From Crossiella cryophila (lineage in GTDB: Bacteria > Actinomycetota > Actinomycetes > Mycobacteriales > Pseudonocardiaceae), in NCBI RefSeq assembly GCF_014204915.1, contig NZ_JACHMH010000001.1:2604001-2668000 (forward strand): 64,000 nt of DNA. Direction: 5' to 3'. Under the pieces are notes generated by a model. That model searched no databases. It had not been told where the DNA came from and was given only the letters and a program-made list of their open reading frames with translations. Positions 1-10,974 of this stretch are shown in pieces. Both the position numbers and the translations under genes were made by a program. How positions within the stretch are numbered: the stretch's first letter is position 1; the number at the start of each line of letters is the position of its first letter.

Positions 1-119
1 CCGCGCGCGAGCTGGGCGGCGCCGTGGTCGAGGAGATCACCGAGACCGCCTACGGCCGGATCGCGGTGCTGGCCGACCCGTGGGGCGCCGTGTTCGCCGT
101 GCTGCACCTGGGGGAATGA
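1..119 (+). CDS. VOC/glyoxalase-family protein, C-terminal end only
   Basis: Only the last 38 residues lie in the window; the reading frame enters at base 3 and stops at 117-119. The visible sequence has the closing beta-strand pattern of vicinal-oxygen-chelate (glyoxalase/bleomycin-resistance) proteins: a GG-x-V turn, then GRIAVLADPWGAVFAVL. In this fold that strand carries the last metal or substrate position. Specific function cannot be assigned from the fragment. It reads toward the ESX-like pair with a 91-nt gap. Confidence 0.7.
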   Translation, partial: ARELGGAVVEEITETAYGRIAVLADPWGAVFAVLHLGE

Positions 120-210
120 GTTTCGCCGGGACCGGGAGTGATCGAATTGTCGCTCCCGGCACCCAGGCGTGTCCGCGACCCGATAGCCTCCCGCACGGGA
201 GGGGGCGGAC

Positions 211-492
211 ATGAACGGATTCGGGCTCAACCAGGACGAGCTGCGCGCGCTGGCCCAGCGGTTGTCCTTGGCCACCAAGGACATCGAGGCCACTCGCAAG
301 AGCTGGGACGCGGGCACCAGGGACGGCGCGACCTTCGCGACCACCGACGCCGGCAAGTCCCACCTGGCCTTCCAACAACACCTCTTCGACACCCTGCGCC
401 TGCGGGTGCGTGCCTTCGACACGCTGACCGGCCAGGCCAGGGACAGCCTGCAGGGCTATGCCAGCGCCGATGACAAGCAGGGCCTGCGATGA
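211..492 (+). CDS. ESX/WXG100-like small helical protein
   Basis: A 93-residue protein, about the usual WXG100 length, predicted to be almost entirely alpha-helical with a central turn around the SWDAG segment (W at about residue 32). It has no signal peptide or membrane segment. A G-rich Shine-Dalgarno (gggagg) precedes the ATG. The stop overlaps the next start by 4 nt (ATGA), so the two are translationally coupled. Paired small helical proteins of this kind are commonly type VII secretion substrates or their partners. That role is inferred: the WXG motif is imperfect, and no EccC or other secretion component is in the window. Confidence 0.6.
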   Translation: MNGFGLNQDELRALAQRLSLATKDIEATRKSWDAGTRDGATFATTDAGKSHLAFQQHLFDTLRLRVRAFDTLTGQARDSLQGYASADDKQGLR

Positions 493-1115
493 GCCGCGGT
501 GACAGCCAGGACCTGGCCCTGCGCGCCACCCGGCTGACCAACCTGGCCGGGACGCTCACCGTCGGCACCATCGAGGACAGCATCCGGATGGCCATGACCC
601 AGCTCGGCCCGCTCACCGGCGACGCGGACCGGCTGGCCGACCTGGCCGGGGCCTACCGGGCGGCGGCCACCGAGCTGCGGGACACCGGCGCGGAACTGCT
701 CGCCGAGTACGCCGACAACCAGCCCTGGCAAGGGAAAGCGGCCGCCGAGGCGGCCACGGTGATCTCGGCCGAGGGCAGGCGGCTCGGCGAGGACGCGGAG
801 ATCCTGGGCGCCACGGCGGCGTTACTGGCCGGGCACGCGGAGCGGTTCGCCCAGGCCCGGCGGGAACACGAGGAACTGCACCAGCGCCTGGTCGACCTGG
901 GCCACAAGGTCAGCCTGCTGCTGCCGGTGCTGGCCCTGGACCCGGGCAGCGCACTGGCCTTCACCGGCTTGGTCTCCGACGCGCTGACCGACTCGGCCGC
1001 GCTGCTGGACGCGGTGCGCTCGGACGCGGACGGGCTCGCGGATGGCCTGCGGCGCATGCAGGACGGCGGTGTGGCCGCGGCCAGGGAACTGACCGCGACC
1101 ACCGCCGCGCGGTAG
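489..1115 (+). CDS. WXG-motif helical protein, putative type VII secretion-associated
   Basis: A 208-residue, Ala/Leu-rich helical protein with a clear WQG (WXG) turn at residues 80-82, flanked by long amphipathic helices; a second helical half follows (about residues 110-205). This resembles the N-terminal halves of actinobacterial WXG100/PPE-type ESX substrates. It overlaps the preceding small partner by 4 nt, so the two probably form a heterodimer. No toxin domain is recognisable at the C terminus, and no secretion-machine gene is nearby. Function is therefore a family-level inference. Confidence 0.6.
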   Translation: MSRGDSQDLALRATRLTNLAGTLTVGTIEDSIRMAMTQLGPLTGDADRLADLAGAYRAAATELRDTGAELLAEYADNQPWQGKAAAEAATVISAEGRRLGEDAEILGATAALLAGHAERFAQARREHEELHQRLVDLGHKVSLLLPVLALDPGSALAFTGLVSDALTDSAALLDAVRSDADGLADGLRRMQDGGVAAARELTATTAAR

Positions 1116-1118
1116 CGC

Positions 1119-3428
<2,310 letters not shown>

Positions 3429-3483
3429 GGCCACATCCTGCGCTCGGGTGCCCGCAAACCACCAATCGGGTGCCCACCAAATG

Positions 3484-4254
3484 TCACCCGAGTGGGTGGG
3501 TCAACCAATCACGCAGGGTGGCCGCATCCCGCAGGAAGATCGCCGGCGAGTCATCCGGCACGAACTCCACCAGCGCGAACCGGTCCCGGCCGTCCGCGGC
3601 GAGTTCGGCCAGCACCGGCCGCCAGAGGTCTGCCCGTTCGGCCAGCGGCAGCCGATCCTTCCCACCACCTGGACCCCAGCTGAACACGTGCGCGGTCACC
3701 AGCTCCGGCAACAACGCCCGCACCTCGGTCAGCGCCACCGCCGAGGGCTGTCCGCCTGCCGGTTGCCAGTAGGGCACCACCTCTGCCCGATCCACCTCGG
3801 CGAACAGCGCGGTAGCGGAGGCGAGCGTGTCGGTGAGGGTGTTCCGGTGATATTCCAGCGCGATCCGCATCCCGTGCCCCGCGGCCGCTTCCGCCGCCCG
3901 CCGCAACGCCTGCACGGTGCCCGCCCGCTGCGCCGGATCAGCCTCGGCCGACCCGAGCTGCCCGGCCCAGACCCGGATCAACGGCGCGCCCAGTGCCGCC
4001 GCGGTGCGCACCACGGGGTCCAGGTCGGCCGGATCGCTGTGCCCCGCGCGGTAGTAGGAGCCGTAGGCGGCCACGGTCAGCCCGGCCGCGGCGGTCAGTT
4101 CGCGGGCGGTCTCGGCGGCGGCGAGATCCCCGGCGGGGACGTGCACATCGCCACCCCACTCGATCGCTGCCAGGCCCGCGGCGGCGGTCAACCGCACCAC
4201 CTCGGGCACACCGAGTTGCCGGAAGGTCACCGAAACCAGACCAGGAACGATCAA
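3484..4254 (-). CDS. sugar phosphate isomerase/epimerase-like TIM-barrel protein
   Basis: A 256-residue AP-endonuclease-2/xylose-isomerase-like TIM barrel. Barrel motifs include IEWGGDVHVPAG (strand 2), LEYHRNTLTD (metal-ligand Glu on strand 5) and ALVEFVPDDS near the C terminus. An open frame extends to 4392, but the likely start is a TTG at 4254: AAGGAG sits 5 nt upstream, and the barrel's first strand begins right there (IVPGLVSVTF). Members act on sugars, inositols or hydroxypyruvate; no substrate can be assigned here. It lies immediately upstream of the FdhF/YdeP gene on the same strand. Confidence 0.75.
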   Translation of the reverse strand: MIVPGLVSVTFRQLGVPEVVRLTAAAGLAAIEWGGDVHVPAGDLAAAETARELTAAAGLTVAAYGSYYRAGHSDPADLDPVVRTAAALGAPLIRVWAGQLGSAEADPAQRAGTVQALRRAAEAAAGHGMRIALEYHRNTLTDTLASATALFAEVDRAEVVPYWQPAGGQPSAVALTEVRALLPELVTAHVFSWGPGGGKDRLPLAERADLWRPVLAELAADGRDRFALVEFVPDDSPAIFLRDAATLRDWLTHPLG

Positions 4255-4500
4255 CGGATCTCCTTGCGGCCAGGGGTGGAATGCGCTTTCCCAGGGGATC
4301 GTACGTGCATAAACCCACGGCGAGAAGGCGCAGCGCACACCCCAACCATCGGCCAGGAGAAGGTGCGGCGTGCGGTTCGACGGCGCGATCACCTGTTGTG
4401 ACCTGACATTGCGCGCGGCGACACGGCGAGCCGCCCACCCTCGGTGCGGTTGATTTTTCGCGTTGCGATGCGTCCGACCCAGCCGATCAAATACACCCAG
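4255..4500. other. intergenic region upstream of the isomerase-like gene
   Basis: This 246-nt stretch holds no convincing gene. Read on the minus strand it has a TACGAT hexamer (reverse of 4298-4303) that could be a -10 box for the isomerase gene. It also has a 17-nt segment, 4315-4331, repeated exactly at 63468-63484. Confidence 0.35.
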
Positions 4501-5421
4501 CTACTTCTTGCACCCGTCCTCATCGCCCACCGGCGAGTTCGGATCGAAGTAGTGCTTGCGGTCATGCTTGGCCGTCGGCTCCGGACCGTTCGTGCGCCGC
4601 TGCTGGTTCTCCCGGAAGGTCGGCGCGAGCAGTTCCTTCTCCGAGGCCGGGCAGCTCATCAGGTAGTCGTAGCCGTTGAACTTCTCGCCCCACCACAGGC
4701 CGTGCTGACTCTTGCGGATCTGCTTGTTGTCCTCGAGGAACCACTCCGCCTCGCGGCGCTGGATGGCGATCAGCTCGTGCGGGTCGGTGATCTTCTCCGG
4801 CTGGTCGGGCTTGAAGGCGTAGGCCATCACGTAGTTGGTGCTCGCGGTCAGCCTGCCCCTGCCGTCCAGGAACACCTTCAGCTCGCCCTTGACCTTGGGC
4901 TCGACCTCCAGCAGTGGGTAGCCGGGGGCGATCCGGGTGTAGAGGAACGAGCCGCCGTCCACGGGCAGCTTCTCCTTCTCCCGGTGCTCGTCGTACTGCT
5001 CCTGCGCCTCGGGGGCCATCAGCGCGAAGACGTGCTCGGTCTTGCCTTCCACGATCACCCTGCGGTCCAGCCTCGCGGTGATCAGCACCTTGCGCACCTG
5101 CTCGGCGAAGGCCCTGACCTGCTCCGCGCTGTACTTGCCCAGCTTGCCGGTCTCCGGCAGCGTGATCCCGGCCGCGCCGTCGGCCCACAGCCCGGCCTCG
5201 GTGCCCAGGAACGGGGTGGTCAGGTTGACCTTGGGAGTGCTGCTGGTGGGGGTCGAGCCGCCGATGCCGTCCGGCGCCAGGCCGTTGAGGTGGCCCGTCC
5301 GGTAGAGCACCGCCCCGGTCACGCCGATGGCGATGACCAGGCCGAATCCGAGGAAGCGGCCGCCGTTGCGGCGCCAGAACGCACGGCGCCTGATCTCCCG
5401 CACCTGTGGGTCCTCGGTCAT
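4501..5421 (-). CDS. membrane-anchored hypothetical protein
   Basis: A 306-residue protein with a short basic cytoplasmic N terminus ([14 protein letters not shown]), one transmembrane helix at about residues 22-40, a Ser/Thr/Pro linker and a soluble extracytoplasmic domain. The domain contains paired Cys residues (SCPASE and the C-terminal DGCKK). The ATG at 5421 is preceded by a G-rich ribosome site (GGGGGG). I do not recognise a characterised family; the pattern is that of conserved actinobacterial envelope proteins upstream of valS. It is divergent from valS, with 133 nt between the two starts. Confidence 0.7.
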   Translation of the reverse strand: MTEDPQVREIRRRAFWRRNGGRFLGFGLVIAIGVTGAVLYRTGHLNGLAPDGIGGSTPTSSTPKVNLTTPFLGTEAGLWADGAAGITLPETGKLGKYSAEQVRAFAEQVRKVLITARLDRRVIVEGKTEHVFALMAPEAQEQYDEHREKEKLPVDGGSFLYTRIAPGYPLLEVEPKVKGELKVFLDGRGRLTASTNYVMAYAFKPDQPEKITDPHELIAIQRREAEWFLEDNKQIRKSQHGLWWGEKFNGYDYLMSCPASEKELLAPTFRENQQRRTNGPEPTAKHDRKHYFDPNSPVGDEDGCKK

Positions 5422-5540
5422 GCCAACCCCCCGAATGAGTGAAAACGTGCCGAGGTTAGCAGCGGCCGGTACCGGTCCGGGAGTCTTGTCGCTGGTCGGG
5501 GTCGGTGCGACCAGCGGGAATCGCGGTTTCGGCGCCCCCG

Positions 5541-5546
5541 TAGAAT
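5541..5546 (+). promoter_or_regulatory. -10 element TAGAAT, likely leaderless valS start
   Basis: TAGAAT lies 8 nt before the valS GTG and there is no Shine-Dalgarno, so transcription would begin at or next to the start codon. I see no convincing -35 box. Confidence 0.5.
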
Positions 5547-5554
5547 CGACTGCT

Positions 5555-8188
5555 GTGACCGAGACCCTTCCGCAGCAGGCCCGCACCGAACTCCCCGCCC
5601 AGTTCGCTCCGGCGGAGGTAGAGGGCGAGCTGTACCAGCGGTGGGTCGAGCGCGGTTACTTCACGCCCGACGCGGCCAGCGACAAGCCGCCGTTCACCAT
5701 CGTCATCCCGCCGCCGAATGTCACCGGCAGCCTGCACATCGGGCACGCCTTCGAGCACACGCTGATCGACCTGATCATCCGGCGCAAGCGGATGCAGGGC
5801 TTCGAGACGCTGTGGCTGCCGGGCATGGACCACGCCTCCATCGCGGTGCACGCGCTGGTGGAGAAGCAGCTCGCGGCCGAGGGCACCAGCCGCCGGGAGC
5901 TGGGCCGGGAGGCGTTCATCGAGCGCACCTGGGAGTGGAAGGCCGAGTACGGCGGCAAGATCCTGGCCCAGATGCGCCGCCTCGGCGAGAGCGTGGACTG
6001 GACCCGCGAGCGGTTCACCATGGACGAGAAGTCCAACCGCGCGGTGCTGACCATCTTCAAGAAGCTCTACGACGAGGGCCTGATCTACCGGGCCGAGCGG
6101 CTGGTCAACTGGTCGCCCACGCTGCGCTCGGTGCTCTCCGACGCCGAGGTCGACCACGAGGAGGTCGAGGGCGAACTCGTCTCCATGCGCTACGGCGACG
6201 GCGACGCCTCGATCGTGGTCGCCACCACCCGGGTCGAGACCATGCTCGGCGACACCGCGGTCGCGGTGCACCCGGACGACGAGCGGTACAAGCACCTGGT
6301 CGGCACGCTGATCGAGCTGCCGCTGACCGGGCGCAAGATCCCGGTCGTGGCCGACACCCACGTCGACCCGGAGTTCGGCACCGGCGCGGTCAAGGTGACC
6401 CCGGCGCACGACCCGAACGACTTCGAGATCGGCAAGCGGCACGAGCTGCCGATGCCGACGATCATGGACGAGCAGGGCCGGATCGCGCACACCGGCACCG
6501 AGTTCGACGGCCTGGACCGGTTCGAGGCGCGGGTCGCGGTCCGCGAGGCACTGCGCGCGCAGGGCCGGATCGTCGCGGAGAAGCGGCCGTACCTGCACAG
6601 CGTCGGGCACAGCTCGCGGTCCAAGGAGCCGATCGAGCCGCGGCTCTCGCTGCAGTGGTTCGTCAAGGTCGCCCCGCTGGCCAAGGCGGCAGGGGACGCG
6701 GTCCGCGAGGGCAAGGTCGCGGTCAACCCGCCGGAGATGACCAAGCGCTACTTCGACTGGGTCGACAACTTGCACGACTGGTGCATCTCGCGCCAGCTGT
6801 GGTGGGGCCACCGGATCCCGGTCTGGTACGGCCCCAACGGCGAGCAGATCTGCCTGGGCCCGGACGAGCAGCCGCCCGCGGGCGAGGGCTGGCGCCAGGA
6901 CGAGGACGTCCTGGACACCTGGTTCTCCTCCGGCCTGTGGCCCTTCTCCACCCTGGGCTGGCCGGAGAAGACCGACGACCTGGCCAAGTTCTATCCGACC
7001 AGCGTGCTGGTCACCGGCTACGACATCCTGTTCTTCTGGGTCGTCCGGATGATGATGTTCGGCATCTACGCGATGGACGGCGTGCCGCCGTTCCACACCA
7101 TCGCACTGCACGGCATGGTCCGGGACCAGCACGGCAAGAAGATGTCCAAGACCGTCGGCAACGTGGTCGACCCGCTGGACTGGATGGACCGCTTCGGCAC
7201 CGACGCGCTGCGCTTCACCATGGCCCGCGGCGCCAACCCCGGCACCGACGTGCCGATCAGCGAGGAGTGGGTGGCCGGCTCCCGCAACTTCGGCACCAAG
7301 CTGTGGAACGCCACCAGGTTCGCCATGATGAACGGCGCCACCGTTGCCGAGCCGGTGCCCGCGCGGGACGCGCTGACCGACGCCGACCGGTGGATCCTGG
7401 ACGGCCTGGACGCGCTGGTGTCCGAAGTGGACGGTCTGCTGGACGACTACCAGTTCGCCAAGTCCACTGAGGCGCTCTACCACTTCGTCTGGGACGAGTT
7501 CTGCGACTGGTACCTGGAACTGGCCAAGGTCCAGCTCAACGACGAGAACCGGGCGGGCGCGACCCGCGCGGTGCTCGGCCACGTCCTCGACGTGGTGCTG
7601 CGCCTGCTGCACCCGGTCTCCCCGTACCTCACCGAAACGCTGTGGACCGCGCTCACCGGTGAGGAGTCGCTGGTCATCGCGCAGTGGCCGTCGGTCAGCG
7701 GCGCGAGTGCGGATCCGGTCGCCAAGGAACGGATCGCGGCCGTGCAGCAGCTCGTCACCGAGATCCGCCGGTTCCGCTCCGACCAGGGCATCAAGCCCGG
7801 CCAGCGGGTGGCCACCCGGCTGACCGGGATGGACGCCGCCGGGCTGACCGCGTTGACCGCCTCGGTGCGCGCGCTGGTGAAGCTGGACGAACCGGGCGCG
7901 GAGTTCGCCGCCACGGCCGACTTCGAGCTGAACCTGCCCACCGGCGCGGTCACCATCGAGCTGGACACCTCCGGCACGATCGACGTGGCGGCCGAGCGCA
8001 AGCGGCTGGCCAAGGACCTCGCGGTCAACGAGAAGGAACTCGCGGGCTGCGTGGCCAAGCTGGGCAACCCGGCGTTCACCGACAAGGCGCCTGCCGCGGT
8101 GGTGGAGAAGATCACCGAGCGCAAGGCGGCGGCCGAGGCGGAGATCGAACGCATCACAGCGAGGTTGGCTTCGCTGCCCGAAGCCTGA
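5555..8188 (+). CDS. valS: valyl-tRNA synthetase
   Basis: An 877-residue class I aminoacyl-tRNA synthetase that charges tRNA-Val. [13 protein letters not shown] holds the HIGH motif (residues 61-64) and KMSKT is at 529-533. The editing (CP1) domain lies between, with [13 protein letters not shown]. The anticodon-binding domain follows, then a C-terminal coiled-coil arm (about residues 805-875) typical of ValRS. The open frame reaches back to 5327. The GTG at 5555 is chosen because residues VTETLPQQ begin the conserved N terminus and the -10 box sits directly upstream. Length is normal. No T-box leader is visible. valS upstream of folC is the usual actinobacterial order; here three accessory genes, a two-component system and a flavin operon intervene. 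Confidence 0.98.
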   Translation: MTETLPQQARTELPAQFAPAEVEGELYQRWVERGYFTPDAASDKPPFTIVIPPPNVTGSLHIGHAFEHTLIDLIIRRKRMQGFETLWLPGMDHASIAVHALVEKQLAAEGTSRRELGREAFIERTWEWKAEYGGKILAQMRRLGESVDWTRERFTMDEKSNRAVLTIFKKLYDEGLIYRAERLVNWSPTLRSVLSDAEVDHEEVEGELVSMRYGDGDASIVVATTRVETMLGDTAVAVHPDDERYKHLVGTLIELPLTGRKIPVVADTHVDPEFGTGAVKVTPAHDPNDFEIGKRHELPMPTIMDEQGRIAHTGTEFDGLDRFEARVAVREALRAQGRIVAEKRPYLHSVGHSSRSKEPIEPRLSLQWFVKVAPLAKAAGDAVREGKVAVNPPEMTKRYFDWVDNLHDWCISRQLWWGHRIPVWYGPNGEQICLGPDEQPPAGEGWRQDEDVLDTWFSSGLWPFSTLGWPEKTDDLAKFYPTSVLVTGYDILFFWVVRMMMFGIYAMDGVPPFHTIALHGMVRDQHGKKMSKTVGNVVDPLDWMDRFGTDALRFTMARGANPGTDVPISEEWVAGSRNFGTKLWNATRFAMMNGATVAEPVPARDALTDADRWILDGLDALVSEVDGLLDDYQFAKSTEALYHFVWDEFCDWYLELAKVQLNDENRAGATRAVLGHVLDVVLRLLHPVSPYLTETLWTALTGEESLVIAQWPSVSGASADPVAKERIAAVQQLVTEIRRFRSDQGIKPGQRVATRLTGMDAAGLTALTASVRALVKLDEPGAEFAATADFELNLPTGAVTIELDTSGTIDVAAERKRLAKDLAVNEKELAGCVAKLGNPAFTDKAPAAVVEKITERKAAAEAEIERITARLASLPEA

Positions 8189-8231
8189 TTAGCTGGCCAC
8201 CCGCGCCAGGAACCGGTGAGGGGGCGAGCGC

Positions 8232-8804
8232 ATGACCGAAGTACCCGCCAGGGTGGAACGCGTCCTGGACCAGGTGCTCTCCTCGGTGGCGCCGCCCCAG
8301 CCGTTCACGGTCGGCGAGTTCTGCCGCAGGCTGGGTGAGCGGCGCGGGCATCCGATCGAGCTGATGCCGCTGAGCCAGGTGCTGGGTGGCCGGGTCGCGC
8401 CCTTCGACGGGCTGCTGGTCTCGGCCTACGACGCGGACTACGTCTTCTACGACGACACCACCTCGGCGCTGCACCAGCAGAACACGGTGCTGCACGAGAT
8501 CGGCCACCTGGTCCTGGAGCACCGCAGCATCGGCGAGGGCGGCCAGCCCCGGCTGCCGATGCTGCGGCTGCTGTTCCCGCACCTCGACGAGGCCCGGCGG
8601 GAAGAGCTGCTGGGCAAGGCGCTGTGCCGGGCCGGGTTCCAGGACCTGCAGGAGCGGGAGGCGGAGAGCTTCGCCACCCAGTTCTCCGCCCGGCTGCTCG
8701 ACGCCGCACCCGGCCTGCTGAGCCGCAAGGCCAAACGATTGCCGCCGCACGAGGCGCAGGTGATCGACCGGCTCGCGCACGGACTGGGCCCCACCCAGCA
8801 GTGA
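8232..8804 (+). CDS. ImmA/IrrE-like zinc metallopeptidase
   Basis: A 190-residue protein with the ImmA/IrrE (gluzincin-like) active site HEIGH at residues 88-92, followed by a downstream EAESFATQF helix that supplies the third metal ligand. Members cleave XRE/cI-type repressors or act in radiation and stress responses. Unusually, no HTH repressor gene is adjacent. Its TGA overlaps the GTG of the next gene by 3 nt (GTGA), so it is coupled to the membrane protein downstream. The ATG has a G-rich ribosome site. The substrate is unknown. Confidence 0.85.
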   Translation: MTEVPARVERVLDQVLSSVAPPQPFTVGEFCRRLGERRGHPIELMPLSQVLGGRVAPFDGLLVSAYDADYVFYDDTTSALHQQNTVLHEIGHLVLEHRSIGEGGQPRLPMLRLLFPHLDEARREELLGKALCRAGFQDLQEREAESFATQFSARLLDAAPGLLSRKAKRLPPHEAQVIDRLAHGLGPTQQ

Positions 8805-10099
8805 GCGCCGCAGGCCTCCTGGTGCTGGCCGTGGTGCTGGCCACGCTCGCCACCGTGCTGACCCGGCTGCGCCAGCTCATCGGCCGGGCGGGCAACCCGG
8901 CGGTGCGCTCGCTGCTGCTGGGCTGCCTGGCGCTGGCCCTGGCGCTGTCGGTGCAGCTCCCGGTGGTCTACCCGGTGATCAACCAGGTCGGCTTCAACCT
9001 GGCCTGGCCGGTGCAGCACGGGCTGGTGCTGGGCACCGCGTACCTGATCCAGGTCTTCTTCCTGTACTCCATCGAGGAACCGGAGCAGGCTGCCCGCCGG
9101 GCCGCCCGGCAGGCGCTGGTGCTGTTCGCGGTCACCGCGGTGATGCTGCTGCTCTTCGCCGCCGCGCCGAGGGCCAGGGACTTCCTGCACGGTCCTGCCG
9201 GGCGCAACGAGGCGGGCGGGCCGGGCGATCCGGTGGCCGCGCTGGCCTTCGCCACCTTCAGCCTGTACCTGGGCTGGGCGGCGCTGAACCTGATGCGGCT
9301 GGCCTGGCAGTGGTCGACCAAGGCCAGGGACGTGTGGTGGCTCTTCGTCGGGCTGCGGCTGCAGGTGGTGGCGCACGTGTTCACGCTGGCCTTCTGCGCG
9401 CACAAACTGGGTTTCCAGCTCGCGGTGCTGTTCGGGGTGACCCCCGGCTGGACCGCGAACTCGGTGGAGGGCTGGCTGATGCCCGCGGCCTGCGCGCTGG
9501 CCACGCTGGGCGTGAGCGCGTGCGCGCTGGGCGAGACCGTGGCCAGGTGGGTGCGGCGGCACTGCGCGCCGCTGGTCCGGCTGGCCGGGGCGATCGCGGC
9601 CTGGTGGCGGTTCCTGCGCGCGCACCACGCGCTCTACCCGCTGTGGGCCCGCTTCGCCGAGGTGCTGCCGGAGATCACCCTGGACCCGCCGAAGTCCCGC
9701 CGCGCCGACCTGTTCGACCTGCGTGCGGGCCGCCGCAGGCTCTACCGCAGGCTGATCGAGCTGGAGGACGGCGGCAAGCAGCTCCGCCCGGCCATCCCGC
9801 CCGAGATCCCGGCCAGGGTCCGGGAGCTGACCGGTGGCCGGCCGCCCGAGCAGGTGGCCGCGGTGAGTGCCGCCGCCGGGTACGCGGTCGCGCTGCGCCG
9901 CCGCGAACTGGGCATACCCGACGTGACGAACAACCCCCTCGGCAGCGCCGCCGGCGCGGAGGACCTGGCCGAACTGGTGGACCGGTGGCGTGCGATCACC
10001 CGCGCCTTCACCAGGGACCCGGTGGTCAGACAGGTGCTCGCCGAGCACCTGGGCACACGCGCGGCCACCCCCGCCGCGCCGGAGGAAGCCGGACGATGA
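8801..10099 (+). CDS. MAB_1171c-type multi-pass membrane protein
   Basis: A 432-residue protein. The first about 260 residues hold seven or so hydrophobic helices, starting with GLLVLAVVLATLATVL. The C-terminal about 170 residues are cytoplasmic and helical, with LYPLWARFAEVLPEI and a DLFDLRAGRRRLYRRLIEL segment. This matches the actinobacterial family annotated as MAB_1171c-like putative transporters, which often sit beside ImmA/IrrE peptidases and XRE regulators. It overlaps its neighbours at both ends (GTGA upstream, ATGA downstream), forming a tightly coupled trio. Transport has not been demonstrated for the family; a sensor or signalling role is equally possible. Confidence 0.7.
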   Translation: MSAAGLLVLAVVLATLATVLTRLRQLIGRAGNPAVRSLLLGCLALALALSVQLPVVYPVINQVGFNLAWPVQHGLVLGTAYLIQVFFLYSIEEPEQAARRAARQALVLFAVTAVMLLLFAAAPRARDFLHGPAGRNEAGGPGDPVAALAFATFSLYLGWAALNLMRLAWQWSTKARDVWWLFVGLRLQVVAHVFTLAFCAHKLGFQLAVLFGVTPGWTANSVEGWLMPAACALATLGVSACALGETVARWVRRHCAPLVRLAGAIAAWWRFLRAHHALYPLWARFAEVLPEITLDPPKSRRADLFDLRAGRRRLYRRLIELEDGGKQLRPAIPPEIPARVRELTGGRPPEQVAAVSAAAGYAVALRRRELGIPDVTNNPLGSAAGAEDLAELVDRWRAITRAFTRDPVVRQVLAEHLGTRAATPAAPEEAGR

Positions 10100-10974
10100 A
10101 ACGACGACTCGTGCACCTGGCGCGCATCCAGGAGCTGGACCCCGAACGCGACTACGCCGAGATCTACCGGCTGACCGCGTTGTACGAGTTCAGCTTCGAC
10201 GTCAGCATCGCCCTGCAGCTGGCCTTCTACCGCACCTACGCGGTGCCCTCGATCTCCGGCCTGCTCGCGCACACCGGCCACATCGAGCACGACCCGGTCA
10301 AACGCGCCGAGGACACCGGCCTGCTGATCTTCGAGATGGTCGAGCACGGCTTCGACCACCCCAGGGCCCGCGGCGCGCTGCGGATCACCAACGGCGCGCA
10401 CCGCCCGTGGACGATCAGCAACGAGGACTACCTGTACGTGCTGGGCACCTTCATGTTCGTGCCCTTCCGCTGGCTGGACCGCTACGGCTGGCGCCGCCCG
10501 GTGGAGGCCGAACGCATCGCCGCCTATCACTTCTACCGCGAGCTGGGCTCCCGGATGGGCATCACGGACATCCCGGCGAGCTGGGAGAAGTACGAGCACT
10601 GGTTCGACACCTACGAGCGCGAGCACTTCGCGCACACCCCGGCCAACACCCGCCTGCTGCGCGCCTCCCAGCAACTCATCGCCGACCGCTTCCCACCCCG
10701 CGCCCGCGGGCTGGGCCGGTTGCTGGGCCTGGCACTGCTGGACGTGATCGACGACGAGCCACTGCGCCGGGCGCTGGGCGTGCCGCGCACCCCGTGGGTA
10801 CTGCGCGGCCCGGTGAAGCTGGGCTTCCGGCTGCGGGCCCGGATCCAGCGGCTGCTCAAGCCGAGGACCAGCAGTGCCTTTACCCCGGGCGGACAGATGA
10901 AGGCTTATCCGGACGGATATCAGCTCTCGGATCTGGGCCCGGCCACGCCGCGGGCGCCGGGCTCGCCGGAGTAG
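10096..10974 (+). CDS. MpaB/Lcp-family oxygenase (DUF2236)
   Basis: A 292-residue protein of the MpaB/latex-clearing-protein superfamily, whose members are b-type heme oxygenases. Conserved stretches include RTYAVPSISGLLAHTG near the N terminus, GFDHPRARGALRITNGAH (a probable heme-proximal His segment), FVPFRWLDRYGWR and YREHFAHTPANTR-like motifs in the middle. No signal peptide is present. It is the third gene of the coupled ImmA-membrane protein-oxygenase unit. Its 3' end overlaps the 3' end of the convergent histidine kinase by 55 nt, so no room exists for a terminator between them. The natural substrate is unknown. Confidence 0.75.
   Translation: MKRRLVHLARIQELDPERDYAEIYRLTALYEFSFDVSIALQLAFYRTYAVPSISGLLAHTGHIEHDPVKRAEDTGLLIFEMVEHGFDHPRARGALRITNGAHRPWTISNEDYLYVLGTFMFVPFRWLDRYGWRRPVEAERIAAYHFYRELGSRMGITDIPASWEKYEHWFDTYEREHFAHTPANTRLLRASQQLIADRFPPRARGLGRLLGLALLDVIDDEPLRRALGVPRTPWVLRGPVKLGFRLRARIQRLLKPRTSSAFTPGGQMKAYPDGYQLSDLGPATPRAPGSPE

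Noticed and set aside
4370-4400. ggttcga motif resembling a tRNA T-loop
   Set aside because: No acceptor, D or anticodon stems can be built around it.
5422-5554. T-box riboswitch before valS
   Set aside because: No T-box sequence or long leader is visible, and the -10 element suggests a leaderless transcript.
5456-7612. 718-codon minus-strand frame opposite valS
   Set aside because: It is antisense to a conserved synthetase and has no motifs or ribosome site.
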